Notes under the pieces: model-generated | The model's input: the letters and a program-made list of their open reading frames with translations, nothing else | Told to the model about the DNA's origin: nothing | The model's database searches: none | Assembly (NCBI GenBank): GCA_944332315.1 | Contig: CALVJT010000010.1 | Coordinates: 1-34,602 of the forward strand | Direction: 5' to 3' | Length of the DNA: 34,602 nucleotides | Source: an uncultured Clostridia bacterium | Lineage (GTDB): Bacteria; Bacillota; Clostridia; Christensenellales; UBA1242 | Program-made: the position numbers and the translations under genes | Shown: piece by piece, positions 16,674 through 24,985 of the stretch | How positions within the stretch are numbered: position 1 is the first letter of the stretch | Layout of the letters: every line of letters begins with the position of its first letter

Positions 16674-17714
16674 TTACTTAAAGCACGCAAAGGCATTTTG
16701 ATATTCAAACACAACTTGCGGGATATAGGTGTATGCCACATACATTATTTGATTGTAGATATTTTGTTGCGCGTAGGAAAGGCTTTGCACATAAGCTTGC
16801 TCGGTTTCCTCACTGTTCCTCAATCTTTCAAAGTTAAATTTATCTAGGGCATCCATAAACACATTTATTTGTGCGTTGTAGTTTGCCTGACTGTTGTTGA
16901 TATCCTCGTACTCAAGTTTTTGCGTTGCTTGAGTTATAGTTTGCGTTGCGTTTGCCGATAGTGCAAGCACTTTATTCATTTCTAGGCACAATTTTGTTGT
17001 ATTTCCGCTTGCCACTGTGGTGCTAAAACTTGCGGTATCGACATCAAAGTATTCCTTATATTCTAGTTGATAGGAAACTTTTGCTATGCTAAAGGCTTTA
17101 TCGGCAAGAATTATTTTTAGGTGGTTTGCATCCACATCATCGGTGCCATTATATTCATAAAAGTATGGGTCTACGCTTTTATAGTATGCCTCGATATAGT
17201 TGCTTGTAAACGCCTGCAAATCTGCAACAAAATCGCCGTATTCCTTTATAAAGTTTGTAAGGTTGCTGTACTGGATGTTTGTAAATTCTCCGCCCGTGTA
17301 GCCACTAAAGGCGTTTTCCAGCCTCGATTTAGCGTTTTCAAGCGCCTCGAGTGCATTTTTTACGCTGTTTAAGCCGTTGTAGGTAGATGTTCTATCGTCA
17401 TCGCTCCACGCCTCATCGTTTATTGTGCTTTTTGTTAGGTTATAAAAGGCAAACGATGTTTTTGCTATGGGCAATAGATACTCGGTTAAAACTTTTGCGC
17501 GCACATCCGCGTTTATTGCTGTTTGTACGCTTTGACTGTACGAAACTTGAAAATCTTGATTATCATCAAAGTAGGTGCTAAAAGTTGAATACATATCCTG
17601 CGCAAGCACCTCTATTTCATCGGTTGTACGCACCCTTTCGTTACAGCCCACAAAGGCAAAGGCGATGCCTAGGCTTACTACTATTAATAAAACACTTTGC
17701 AATACTTTATTCAT
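16674..17714 (-). CDS. Predicted lipoprotein of unknown function
   Basis: A 346-residue protein starting MNKVLQSVLLIVVSLGIAF with lipobox FVGC (Cys24), so it is predicted to be lipid-anchored on the outer face of the membrane. The mature part is mainly helical and acidic, with coiled-coil-like stretches (NSVKNALEALENAKSRLENAF near 115-135; TQTITQATQKLEYEDINNSQ). No enzyme motif is visible. Its start overlaps the stop of the upstream 303-residue gene by four bases (ATGA), so the two are translationally coupled and probably act together at the cell surface. The helical layout resembles extracytoplasmic scaffold or sensor proteins, which is inference only. Confidence 0.85.
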   Translation of the reverse strand: MNKVLQSVLLIVVSLGIAFAFVGCNERVRTTDEIEVLAQDMYSTFSTYFDDNQDFQVSYSQSVQTAINADVRAKVLTEYLLPIAKTSFAFYNLTKSTINDEAWSDDDRTSTYNGLNSVKNALEALENAKSRLENAFSGYTGGEFTNIQYSNLTNFIKEYGDFVADLQAFTSNYIEAYYKSVDPYFYEYNGTDDVDANHLKIILADKAFSIAKVSYQLEYKEYFDVDTASFSTTVASGNTTKLCLEMNKVLALSANATQTITQATQKLEYEDINNSQANYNAQINVFMDALDKFNFERLRNSEETEQAYVQSLSYAQQNIYNQIMYVAYTYIPQVVFEYQNAFACFK

Positions 17715-18622
17715 ACCGTTGCCTCCAAATAGCTATAAATTCCAGTTAGGTGCGTTTTTAGGACATCATCTGTCAGTGCGTTTATATATGCGTTTTTATC
17801 GGATGCTCTTATAAAATCTACAAGCGTTTCGTAAGGCACTGCGTTGTAGTTATCAATAAAATTCATAAGGTCGGCAGTTATTAAGGTATTAAAACCGTTT
17901 TTAGTTCCGTTTTGAATTAGCGTTTCGAACTTAGTTAGATATTTACTATAGTTGTTAAAGTACTTATGCAACTCATCGGTTGTGCCTGCATTTTCGTACG
18001 AGGTTGCCGATACTGCCACTATTGCGCGGGCATCATACAAAATGTATTTTACATCCTCGGGCGTGCTACCCTCGTAGACATTGTTTACTAAATACGATTT
18101 TAGTTGCTGTAATGCGGTAGCACCAGCTTGTTCCATACTGTGCAAAGCAATTAGCAGGTTGTTTATTAAAATTTCGACATTTTCGGCGCTAAACTCTCCG
18201 CTTACATAGTATTCATAGAGGTAGCGCGCCTGATATGTCACGCCGTTTGTGCCGTAGGCAACATCGTTGTAGGCATCCAGCGCATCGAGCACTGCATCCT
18301 GCGCAGATTCATCGTACGCACTTGCGTAGTTTATTAGCAAAATATTTTGCTCAATTTGCTCCTTTATGGCGCTTACTAGGCGGTAGTGCGCTGAAAGGTT
18401 GGTGTTAAAATTGATTATTGCACTTTGCGTGCCTGTAGATGAATCGGTCAACGGTTTTGTAAAGTACTCGTAGTTTTGGTACGATTCTCTTTCGGTTAAA
18501 GATATATAATTTTCGTAGATGCGTTTGCTGTTATCTGGCCTGTTTAGAAGTAGCCAAACCACGGTTGTTACTATTGCTATTAGCAAAATTACTACAATCA
18601 ACCTTAATAGATACTTTGACAT
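17711..18622 (-). CDS. Single-pass membrane protein of unknown function
   Basis: A 303-residue protein with an N-terminal membrane anchor (LLRLIVVILLIAIVTTVVWLL, residues 5-25) and an extracytoplasmic, largely helical domain. It is the first gene of a two-gene unit with the lipoprotein that follows, which it overlaps by four bases. Both proteins are similar in size, acidic and helical, with spaced Tyr/Asn-rich segments (YLTKFETLIQNGTKNGF, LVDFIRASDKNAYI), so they may be distant paralogues or partners. The start is the ATG at 18622 behind AAGGAG, and a promoter lies at 18641-18670. No family is recognised. Confidence 0.85.
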   Translation of the reverse strand: MSKYLLRLIVVILLIAIVTTVVWLLLNRPDNSKRIYENYISLTERESYQNYEYFTKPLTDSSTGTQSAIINFNTNLSAHYRLVSAIKEQIEQNILLINYASAYDESAQDAVLDALDAYNDVAYGTNGVTYQARYLYEYYVSGEFSAENVEILINNLLIALHSMEQAGATALQQLKSYLVNNVYEGSTPEDVKYILYDARAIVAVSATSYENAGTTDELHKYFNNYSKYLTKFETLIQNGTKNGFNTLITADLMNFIDNYNAVPYETLVDFIRASDKNAYINALTDDVLKTHLTGIYSYLEATV

Positions 18623-18640
18623 CTTTTTCTCCTTTATGGA

Positions 18641-18670
18641 ATTTTACCACAATACACTAAAATTTGTCAA
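18641..18670 (-). promoter_or_regulatory. Promoter of the envelope gene pair
   Basis: On the minus strand TTGACA, an 18-base spacer and TAAAAT, just upstream of the ribosome binding site of the 303-residue gene. Confidence 0.75.
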
Positions 18671-18710
18671 GGTGTAGCAAATATTATGTTTATATTATTG
18701 TGCAACATAG

Positions 18711-19200
18711 TAGCCCCATAGGCAATTTCACATCCCCTAGAAACCCAGTGTTATAATTTTTAGGGGATTTGCCATCCCCTATAACCCTAGGTGCGATGGC
18801 GCACCCCCGTGGTCGCGAGTAAGTACAAAAAATTATATATGTATTTCTTTTTTAGTAGTTACTTTGCGTGCTTACTGCGCCCTTGCACCCGTGGTCTTTT
18901 AAGGCACTAGCCAACTTTTGTACTAAAGCAAAAAAATAATTTTTCTTTTTCTTACGAAAAAGTAAATTTATGTTTAGTACATAAAACTATACTTCGTACC
19001 ATATAAAAGCAGGGTTCGCGTGCTAAAAACTATGTTGTGTGCCATATAAGAACCAAGTGCAAAACTATGCTTTGATAGGAACACCTCTATATACTAGGTA
19101 CGCATTTGTATATAAAAGCAAATAGAAAAATTGAGTTAGTTTACGCACCCAACCAATGACCACGCCATGGTGGGGCATCCCACCGATAGGAAATCCCCTA
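18711..19200. repeat. Interspersed fold-back repeat block 4
   Basis: It contains TAGGGGA...TCCCCTA, the hairpin GGTGCG-ATGG-CGCACC followed by CCCCGTGGTC, a second tail CACCCGTGGTC near 18890, and the fold-back CTTTTT-CTTACG-AAAAAG. In inverted orientation it has GACCACGCCATGG plus GTGGG-GCAT-CCCAC near 19160-19185. The right boundary is TAGGGGATTTCC read on the minus strand, whose first three bases are the stop codon of the endonuclease III gene. Confidence 0.75.
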
Positions 19201-19833
19201 AAAATTATTTTTATAATAAAGGCAAATGCTTTTTAGTTTGCACTCCTTGCAATTAGGCTTTACGGCTTTGCAGTGGTACCTGCCAAACAGCACAAGCAAG
19301 TAGTGGTCTATGTTCAATTGCCTGCCCTGCAGTTGCTTTAGCAAGTCCTTTTCAACAAGCAGTGGCGTTTTGCCATCGCTCAAGCCAAGCCTGTGGCTTA
19401 CTCTAAAAATGTGCGTATCCACGCCAATGTTGTTTGCGCCAAAAACTTCCGCCGTCACAACATTTGCCGTCTTGCGCCCTACCCCGCTCAATTTTTGCAG
19501 TTTTTCGACATCATTTGGCACTTGTCCATCGAACTGCTCGATTAATTGCTTTGCGCAGTTTACTATCGATTTGGCTTTGTTCCTAAAAAAACCGAGCGAT
19601 CTTATAATGTCCTCCACTTGCGCGATATCCGCTTGTGCTAAGTCCTTAGCGGTGGGATACACCTCAAACAGTTTGGGCGTTACCGAATTTACGCGCTTAT
19701 CAGTGCATTGCGCGGATAGTATCACGGCTATCAGCAGTTCAAAGGCTGTGCTATAATTAAGTTCGCATTTAGGGTTAGGAAAAAGCTCTTTGAGGTATTC
19801 AAAAATTTTATCTATGTTTTCTTTTGTTTGCAT
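19198..19833 (-). CDS. nth: Endonuclease III (DNA glycosylase/AP lyase)
   Basis: A base-excision repair enzyme removing oxidised pyrimidines. The helix-hairpin-helix motif LSGVGRKTANVV carries the catalytic lysine (Lys121). The catalytic aspartate is Asp139 in GVDTHIFRVSHRLGL. The C-terminal iron-sulfur loop has the exact C-X6-C-X2-C-X5-C spacing (Cys188, 195, 198, 204) for a [4Fe-4S] cluster. The length of 211 residues is normal. The TAG stop is formed by the first bases of repeat block 4 (TAGGGGATT), right after the family-typical C-terminus, so the protein seems complete. Confidence 0.96.
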   Translation of the reverse strand: MQTKENIDKIFEYLKELFPNPKCELNYSTAFELLIAVILSAQCTDKRVNSVTPKLFEVYPTAKDLAQADIAQVEDIIRSLGFFRNKAKSIVNCAKQLIEQFDGQVPNDVEKLQKLSGVGRKTANVVTAEVFGANNIGVDTHIFRVSHRLGLSDGKTPLLVEKDLLKQLQGRQLNIDHYLLVLFGRYHCKAVKPNCKECKLKSICLYYKNNF

Positions 19834-20420
19834 AATTCACCTACTAAATTAAATTTGTTGTTCTTATTTATAAAATGTCTTTTATAAAATGCTTTATATA
19901 AAAAGTTAAAAATTAAGTTTTTGCTTTATTTTTACGCATCTGCCTATAATAAACTATTTTTTGTTGCAAAAAATAAAATTTGAAAAAATATATAAAATGT
20001 ATATTTATTTATTAAACAATTTTATTTTGTACCAAAAAGAAAGCAAATAAAATTGTATAAAAATTATACAACAAATTCAGCAATTTTACAATCAAAAAGT
20101 TTATATAAACAATTTATAAATCTTTATTTTTTTAGATGCTCTACAAAAAAACTCATTATGTTGCTATAAAACAAGCAAAAATTGCAATATTTTAGTTTTT
20201 TGCATCTTAATAGTGCTTACAACCTACTTTATTCTATAATAGTGCTTACACCCTACGCGCAATAAAAAAATGCAACAAAAGTCTACACAATAAATGCAAC
20301 AAAAGTCTACACAATAAATGCAACAAAAGTCCACATAATAAAGCAAACAAAAGAAAGACTACATAAAGGGGAATTATTTTTGTAGCATTTTTTGTAAATC
20401 GATCGTTTTACCCCCTGCCC
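19834..20420. other. AT-rich intergenic region with short tandem repeats
   Basis: Divergent spacer between nth and the 185-residue gene. No gene is seen. It contains AATAGTGCTTACA twice (about 20210 and 20238) and three copies of a 24-base unit from 20271. Confidence 0.6.
20271..20342. repeat. Three copies of a 24-base tandem repeat
   Basis: Units start at 20271, 20295 and 20319 with TGCAACAAAAGTCYACA and AT-rich joints. The third differs at two or three positions. It lies about 80 bases upstream of the -35 box of the next gene. Confidence 0.85.
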
Positions 20421-20449
20421 TTGACAAATTTTAGACATTGTTGTATACT
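20421..20449 (+). promoter_or_regulatory. Promoter of the 185-residue gene
   Basis: TTGACA (20421-20426), 17 bases, TATACT (20444-20449). The start codon is about 40 bases further, behind TTTAGGAG. Confidence 0.85.
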
Positions 20450-20493
20450 AATATTAAATAAATTTCCTTTTATTATAAGGTTTAGGAGCAAAT

Positions 20494-21051
20494 ATGAAAG
20501 ATAATCTTACGATAGATAAACTTTGTTTTGAAAACAATGATATGCAAATACAAACCGCCGTTTCGCTTTTGACGATAAAGGCGCAAAAAACAAATGATGA
20601 GCAGACGCAAATTAGGTACCTAAAACTTATAGATGACATTTGCAATTACAAGGACTACTACCTTTTTGCACATCAAAAGGCAACCTACAACACTTTGCTA
20701 GAAATGGTTGAAGGGCTGATAGATAAACTAAAAACTTGCGTAGATGATGCAAATATGAACATTAGTCACGCAAAGGCAAAATTTGTTATCACAAAAAATC
20801 AAGGTTCACCCTTAACCACATTTTTAATTACAGACCTAAAAAATCAGTACGAATTTTTACAAAAAAAATCTTATCCGCTTGTTTCAATGGTAAACAATGG
20901 TTTGCTTGACTGCGGTATTTTATCTACACAAAGCGCAAACAAGGTGGAAAATGTATTAAAAAGCGCCAGCATTTGCTTAAAAGATACTGGCGAACTTGTT
21001 AATTTATTTGAGGAATACAACAAATCTTTGCAAAACGATACTCAAAAATAA
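20494..21051 (+). CDS. Helical cytoplasmic protein of unknown function
   Basis: A 185-residue protein with no signal peptide, membrane segment or known motif. It is predicted largely helical from its composition, with a segment MVEGLIDKLKTCVDDANMN in the middle and a C-terminal helix ending in a polar tail. It has a near-consensus promoter and a good ribosome binding site (AGGAG, five bases before the ATG), so it is very likely expressed. It is one of the few plus-strand genes here. An interspersed repeat block starts within about 20 bases of its stop. I cannot assign a role. Confidence 0.8.
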   Translation: MKDNLTIDKLCFENNDMQIQTAVSLLTIKAQKTNDEQTQIRYLKLIDDICNYKDYYLFAHQKATYNTLLEMVEGLIDKLKTCVDDANMNISHAKAKFVITKNQGSPLTTFLITDLKNQYEFLQKKSYPLVSMVNNGLLDCGILSTQSANKVENVLKSASICLKDTGELVNLFEEYNKSLQNDTQK

Positions 21052-21072
21052 TCTAGTACTACAATTTTTTAT

Positions 21073-21713
21073 TCTAGGAGATTTTGCATTTCTAGGGGAT
21101 TTTCCATCCCCTAGAACCCTAGGAGCAGGATAGCATCCTGCACCTGTGGTCTTATAGGTTAACTTGCCTAGTTTTGTACTAAAACAAATAAAAAAAAATT
21201 GCTTTTTTCTTACGAAAAAGCAATTTTTTGTTTTAGTAATTAAAACTATGTTGTGTACCGCAAGGGCTACCACCGCCCATACAGCCATGGTTTATACGCA
21301 GGGGCTACCACCGCCCCTGCACCCCGCGCAAGGGCTCTTGCCCTTGACCCGTGGTCAAAAAACAACATAAAATATGTTTTTGTTCACAAAACACAATATA
21401 ATTGCTTTTTTCTTACGAAAAAAGTAAATTATAAATTATATTGTGTTTTCTATTTGTAGTTTCTCTACAATATGAAATTGCTTTTTAATAAGAAAAAGCA
21501 TTTTTTTTTGTTTAGTGCTAAAAACTATGTTGTGCACCATATAAGTACAAAAATGTAAGGTTATGTATTGATTGGAACACCTTTATATGTAGGTACGCAT
21601 TTGTACATACAAGCAAATAGAAAAATTTAGCTGATTTACGCACCCAACCAATACCACGCCATGGTGGGGCATCCCACCCCACGGGAGTGCTCCTCAGCAC
21701 TTTTTATGAAAGG
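21073..21713. repeat. Interspersed fold-back repeat block 5
   Basis: It occupies the space between two convergent genes. It contains TAGGGGA...TCCCCTA, the hairpin GCAGGAT-AGC-ATCCTGC (21125-21141) with tail ACCTGTGGTC, the fold-back AATTGCTTTTT-TCTTACG-AAAAAGCAATT and two GGGCTACCACCGCCC modules. The perfect hairpin CAAGGGC-TCTT-GCCCTTG (21329-21346) follows, with tail ACCCGTGGTC. A second fold-back GCTTTTT-AATAAG-AAAAAGC comes next, and inverted modules reach into the 3' end of the DegV gene. The part 21345-21470 is closely similar to the interior of the MITE-like element in block 2. Confidence 0.75.
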
Positions 21714-22557
21714 CTAGCCCTACTGTGCCTACTCCGCAGTGCGCACCAATTGTAGGACCTATAGGTTGCATTATGATGTTTGCCGAACTGCCAACATATT
21801 CTGCAATTAAATTTTTAAGCTCCTCGGCGCTTTCAGGCTGATTGGCGTGCGCTACATAGATATTATAATTTTTGGCTTTATCCTCGTTTGCTTTGAAAAT
21901 ATCAAACAGCGCTTTTACCACGCCTTTCATACCCTTTGCGGTTTGCATTTTTACAATGGCGCCGTTTTCATCCACTTTTAGTATAGGCTTTATGTTTAGC
22001 AAGGTGCCAAAAACTGCGGTTGTTCCGCTAACTCTGCCACCGCGCTTTAGGTGCATTAGGCTTTCCACGCCAAAGTATGTGCCAACCTCCTGCCTAAAGT
22101 TTTCCACAAATGCTACAATTTCCTCCGCGCTGGCTCCGCCCTTGTAGGCTTTGTATGCCTCCTCCACAATAAGCGCCTGCCCTATCGAAATCTGTTTTGT
22201 ATCTACATAATAAATTTTGCGCTCTGGGTACTTTTTTGCAAGTTCATCTATCGCCTGACGCATATACTCAAAGGTGTTTGATAGTTTGTGCGAAAAGGTT
22301 ACATATATAATATCGTTGCCCGCCTTCAAAACAGGCTCAAAGTACTGCAGATAGTTATCTTTGTTTAGCCCGCATGTTGTGGCGCGCGCACCGTTTTGCA
22401 CCCTTTCAAAAAATGTTTTATAATCGCTGTTTCGCCCTAAATCGGCTTCTAAAAGCTCATCATCTAAACAGTATGGCATATTTATGATGCCCACATCCAT
22501 TTTATCTACTTTTTCATACCAAAGCTCCGAGTTGGTATCCAAAAAAAATTTTAACAT
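21694..22557 (-). CDS. DegV family fatty-acid-binding protein
   Basis: A 287-residue protein of the DegV/FakB type, which binds a fatty acid so that a FakA-type kinase can phosphorylate it for phospholipid synthesis. Family marks are an N-terminal FFLDTNSEL strand, TTCGLNKDNYLQYFEP, the TFSHKLSNTFEYM region and VDTKQISIGQALIVEEA. Further on are FGVESLMHLKRGGRVSG and the hallmark GTLLNIKPILKVDENG, with GPTIGAHCGVGTVGLAF at the end. The start is the ATG at 22557 behind TTGGAG. The last codon and the TGA stop lie within the hairpin AGTGCT-GAGG-AGCACT at the edge of repeat block 5. The protein is otherwise complete. No fakA is in this window. Confidence 0.93.
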   Translation of the reverse strand: MLKFFLDTNSELWYEKVDKMDVGIINMPYCLDDELLEADLGRNSDYKTFFERVQNGARATTCGLNKDNYLQYFEPVLKAGNDIIYVTFSHKLSNTFEYMRQAIDELAKKYPERKIYYVDTKQISIGQALIVEEAYKAYKGGASAEEIVAFVENFRQEVGTYFGVESLMHLKRGGRVSGTTAVFGTLLNIKPILKVDENGAIVKMQTAKGMKGVVKALFDIFKANEDKAKNYNIYVAHANQPESAEELKNLIAEYVGSSANIIMQPIGPTIGAHCGVGTVGLAFHKKC

Positions 22558-22803
22558 TTTAACTCCAATAAATAAATTTTAAGCGCTTTTAATTATTTAA
22601 TACATTTTTATAATTTTAATTTGCCTATTTGTTAATTATCAATTTTTTGCTATCGTGATAAAATTAAATTATAAGCAAAAACAATGCTACCGTTTAATCT
22701 TTATAAATGCGTATTTATAAAATATATAGCACTTTTGCGCTTAAATCTATTTTAGCAATTTATGCGATATTTGTCAAATAAATGCGCAAATATTTATTAA
22801 ATA

Positions 22804-22832
22804 TTGACAAAATACCACTTGTGTGCTACAAT
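22804..22832 (+). promoter_or_regulatory. Promoter of the small charged protein gene
   Basis: TTGACA, 17 bases, TACAAT. The start codon is about 22 bases downstream of the -10 box, behind GAGGAG. Confidence 0.85.
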
Positions 22833-22853
22833 ATTTGCAGAGGAGATATAATT

Positions 22854-23108
22854 ATGAACTATTCTACACTAGATAAAAATCAAATTGAACAAAATGTTGA
22901 GAAACAAATTGACTTTGATGAGAACTATAAAACTAGACGCGCACAACAAATTATTAAGGCAAGGTTAAAGGCTAACCACGATAAGCGCCACAAGCAAAAA
23001 CAACAAAAACGCGAGCAAGAAAAAGAACAACGAGCCCGCGATGCAATATCCGTAAACTTGATAAAAGAATCTGTACAAAAAGATGCCGAAATTTTAGAAC
23101 TAGTGTAA
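22854..23108 (+). CDS. Small highly charged helical protein
   Basis: An 84-residue protein with more than a third Lys, Arg, Glu and Asp. It has a long uninterrupted helix-forming stretch (about residues 25-70; RLKANHDKRHKQKQQKREQE) that is likely coiled coil or nucleic-acid binding. The ATG at 22854 has a strong ribosome binding site and a near-consensus promoter. An upstream in-frame ATG at 22782 would precede the promoter and is not used. It stands alone between DegV and the heat-shock operon, with a terminator-like hairpin downstream at 23248. The family is not recognised. Confidence 0.8.
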   Translation: MNYSTLDKNQIEQNVEKQIDFDENYKTRRAQQIIKARLKANHDKRHKQKQQKREQEKEQRARDAISVNLIKESVQKDAEILELV

Positions 23109-23247
23109 AATTGCTTATAATTTAATTTGCTATTTTATAAATTTTATTTAAGTGTACTAAATTAATGTACTTATTTTTACTCAATTCTATAACAATTACT
23201 TAATATCAACAATTATTTGTTAAACTGATAACTAGATTTACTAAATA

Positions 23248-23283
23248 AAAACCCACTTTGTAAAAAATGTAAATGTGGGTTTT
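23248..23283 (+). terminator. Terminator-like hairpin
   Basis: AAAACCCAC pairs with GTGGGTTTT around an 18-base AT-rich loop, followed by ATTTTG. It probably serves the small charged gene 140 bases upstream. Confidence 0.7.
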
Positions 23284-23391
23284 ATTTTGTGCAAAATTTG
23301 AGTGCATTTTTATAGATTTTTTGTTGCAAAATAATTTTTCTTAAATTTTTAATTAATTATTGCATATTTTTATACCTAAACTTTATTTAAG

Positions 23392-23420
23392 ATTTTGATG
23401 TGAACTCCAAAAGTTGGACA
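23392..23420 (+). mobile_element. Solo IS3-like terminal inverted repeat
   Basis: It matches the reverse complement of 8-36 at 28 of 29 positions and ends CCAAAAGTTGGACA, as IS3-family left ends do. The sequence to its right (to about 23590) shows no transposase frame, so the element is either heavily decayed or this is a solo end. No target duplication can be identified. Confidence 0.5.
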
Positions 23421-23612
23421 ATTCTTTGGAGCGTACTTCAATATTGATTTGCACTTGTTAGATACGCAAAATTAGGCTATAAAATCTATGTTTACATTGC
23501 CTAAAAATAAGTTCGATAAGGTGCCTCAAACTATTGTACAGATTGTAGTTTTAACTGGCATTTTACAGTGGAATTATCAAATACAACTATTAATATAATT
23601 ATATATTACACA
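23421..23612. other. Non-coding spacer beside the IS3-like end
   Basis: No open frame of note. The base composition is less AT-rich than the surrounding spacer, which may reflect an IS remnant, but no transposase motif can be read. Confidence 0.4.
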
Positions 23613-23649
23613 AAAAACACTCAAAAATGAAAATTTTTTGAGTGTTTTT
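23613..23649 (-). terminator. Bidirectional terminator downstream of dnaJ
   Basis: AAAAACACTCAAAAA pairs perfectly with TTTTTGAGTGTTTTT around a 7-base loop. On the minus strand a T-rich tail follows, and this would end the heat-shock operon about 165 bases after the dnaJ stop. Confidence 0.85.
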
Positions 23650-23812
23650 ATTAAATATTTAGATAAATTTATAAAATATTTATAAATTATGTTTTTTTAT
23701 TTGTATAAATAATGCTTGTAATTTAATAAAATATCACCGAATTTATAAAATAGTGTTTACATTTTATTAATAAAACTTTTTATTTAACAAACAGTGTTTA
23801 TTAGAAAATATT

Positions 23813-24967
23813 TTATAGATTTTTTACTTTATCGACATACTTTTTGTACTTATCGTACTGAGTTTGGTCGACTGATGCATCGAGGTTTTTAACTGCTTCT
23901 TTGGTCTTTCTATCAAGGTTTTTAGGGAATTCCACTTTAACCGTTACGATTAAATCGCCTCTTGTAGACTTGCGCAACACTGGTATTCCTTTGCCTTTTA
24001 GCTTAAAGGTTGTGCCTGTTTGCGTAAGTTCGGGTATAGTGAGCTCTAGCTTGCCTTCAAGCGAAGGTATTATAACTTTGCCACCTAAAATGGAAGTAGT
24101 AAATGGGATAGGCACTTCTATCTTCACATCGTAGCCATCGCGCTCAAGCATAGGGTGTTTTGCCACTTTAACTTTGAGCATCAAATCTCCGTCATAGCCT
24201 CCGCTAATTCCGCTATTGCCCTCTCCGCGCAGAGTTAGAATTTGTCCGTCATCGATGCCTGCTGGCACGGTAACTTTAATGGTTCGCGTAACTTTATTTA
24301 TACCCCTGCCGTTACATTCGCTACACTTTTCCTTTATAATTTTACCTTTGCCGTTACAGGTTTTACATACCCCGACAGATGTCATTTGCCCAAACAGTGT
24401 GCTTTGGGTGTACCTCACCCTACCGCTACCGCCACACTCTTTACAGGTTTCGTACGCGGTGCCGTTTTTGGCGCCGGTGCCTTTACAGTGGGTACAGGTT
24501 TCCTCGCGGGTGATTTTTACCTCTTTATCGCACCCAAAGCACGCCTCGTTGAATGACAAATTTATTGTACTGTTGATATCGCTTCCATCGCGCGCTTGGC
24601 TTTGCGCCCCTGCACTCGCCCTTGCCCCGCCACCGAAGCCTCCGAATAAATCGCTGAAAATATCGCCAAAGCCACCAAAACCGCTAAATCCGCCTTGCGA
24701 ACTTTGGCTGAACCCTCCGCGCCCGCCAAAGCCACCAAAGCCGGTTGGGCCATCGGCGGAGCCATAGGTATCGTAGTTTTTACGCTTTGTTTCGTCCGAA
24801 AGCACGCTGTATGCCTCGTTTACTTCCTTAAACTTTTCGGCGGCGCCTTGAGGGTCATCCTTATTAAGGTCGGGGTGATACTGCTTTGCTTTTTTGCGGT
24901 AGGCGGACTTAATTTCATCTTGCGTGGCGTTTTTGGATACGCCTAGCACATCATAATAATCTGCCAT
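23813..24967 (-). CDS. dnaJ: Chaperone DnaJ (Hsp40)
   Basis: Type I Hsp40 co-chaperone that delivers clients to DnaK and stimulates its ATPase. The J domain at residues 1-70 has the HPD tripeptide (31-33). It is followed by a Gly/Phe-rich linker (about 75-125). Four zinc-binding motifs ([32 protein letters not shown]) occupy about 150-215, and then come the two C-terminal client-binding barrels. The length, 384 residues, is normal. It is the last gene of the operon, 18 bases after dnaK, with AAGGAA as ribosome binding site and a strong terminator downstream. Confidence 0.98.
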   Translation of the reverse strand: MADYYDVLGVSKNATQDEIKSAYRKKAKQYHPDLNKDDPQGAAEKFKEVNEAYSVLSDETKRKNYDTYGSADGPTGFGGFGGRGGFSQSSQGGFSGFGGFGDIFSDLFGGFGGGARASAGAQSQARDGSDINSTINLSFNEACFGCDKEVKITREETCTHCKGTGAKNGTAYETCKECGGSGRVRYTQSTLFGQMTSVGVCKTCNGKGKIIKEKCSECNGRGINKVTRTIKVTVPAGIDDGQILTLRGEGNSGISGGYDGDLMLKVKVAKHPMLERDGYDVKIEVPIPFTTSILGGKVIIPSLEGKLELTIPELTQTGTTFKLKGKGIPVLRKSTRGDLIVTVKVEFPKNLDRKTKEAVKNLDASVDQTQYDKYKKYVDKVKNL

Positions 24968-24985
24968 ATTTCAAATTTATTCCTT

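Noticed and set aside
20271..20342. Possible CRISPR array
   Set aside because: Units are 24 bases with no unique spacers between them and only three copies; this is a plain tandem repeat.
8..23420. A 23-kb composite transposon bounded by the two IS3-like ends
   Set aside because: The ends are oriented with their element bodies outside the left edge and to the right of 23420, no transposase is present, and the interval contains ordinary housekeeping genes.
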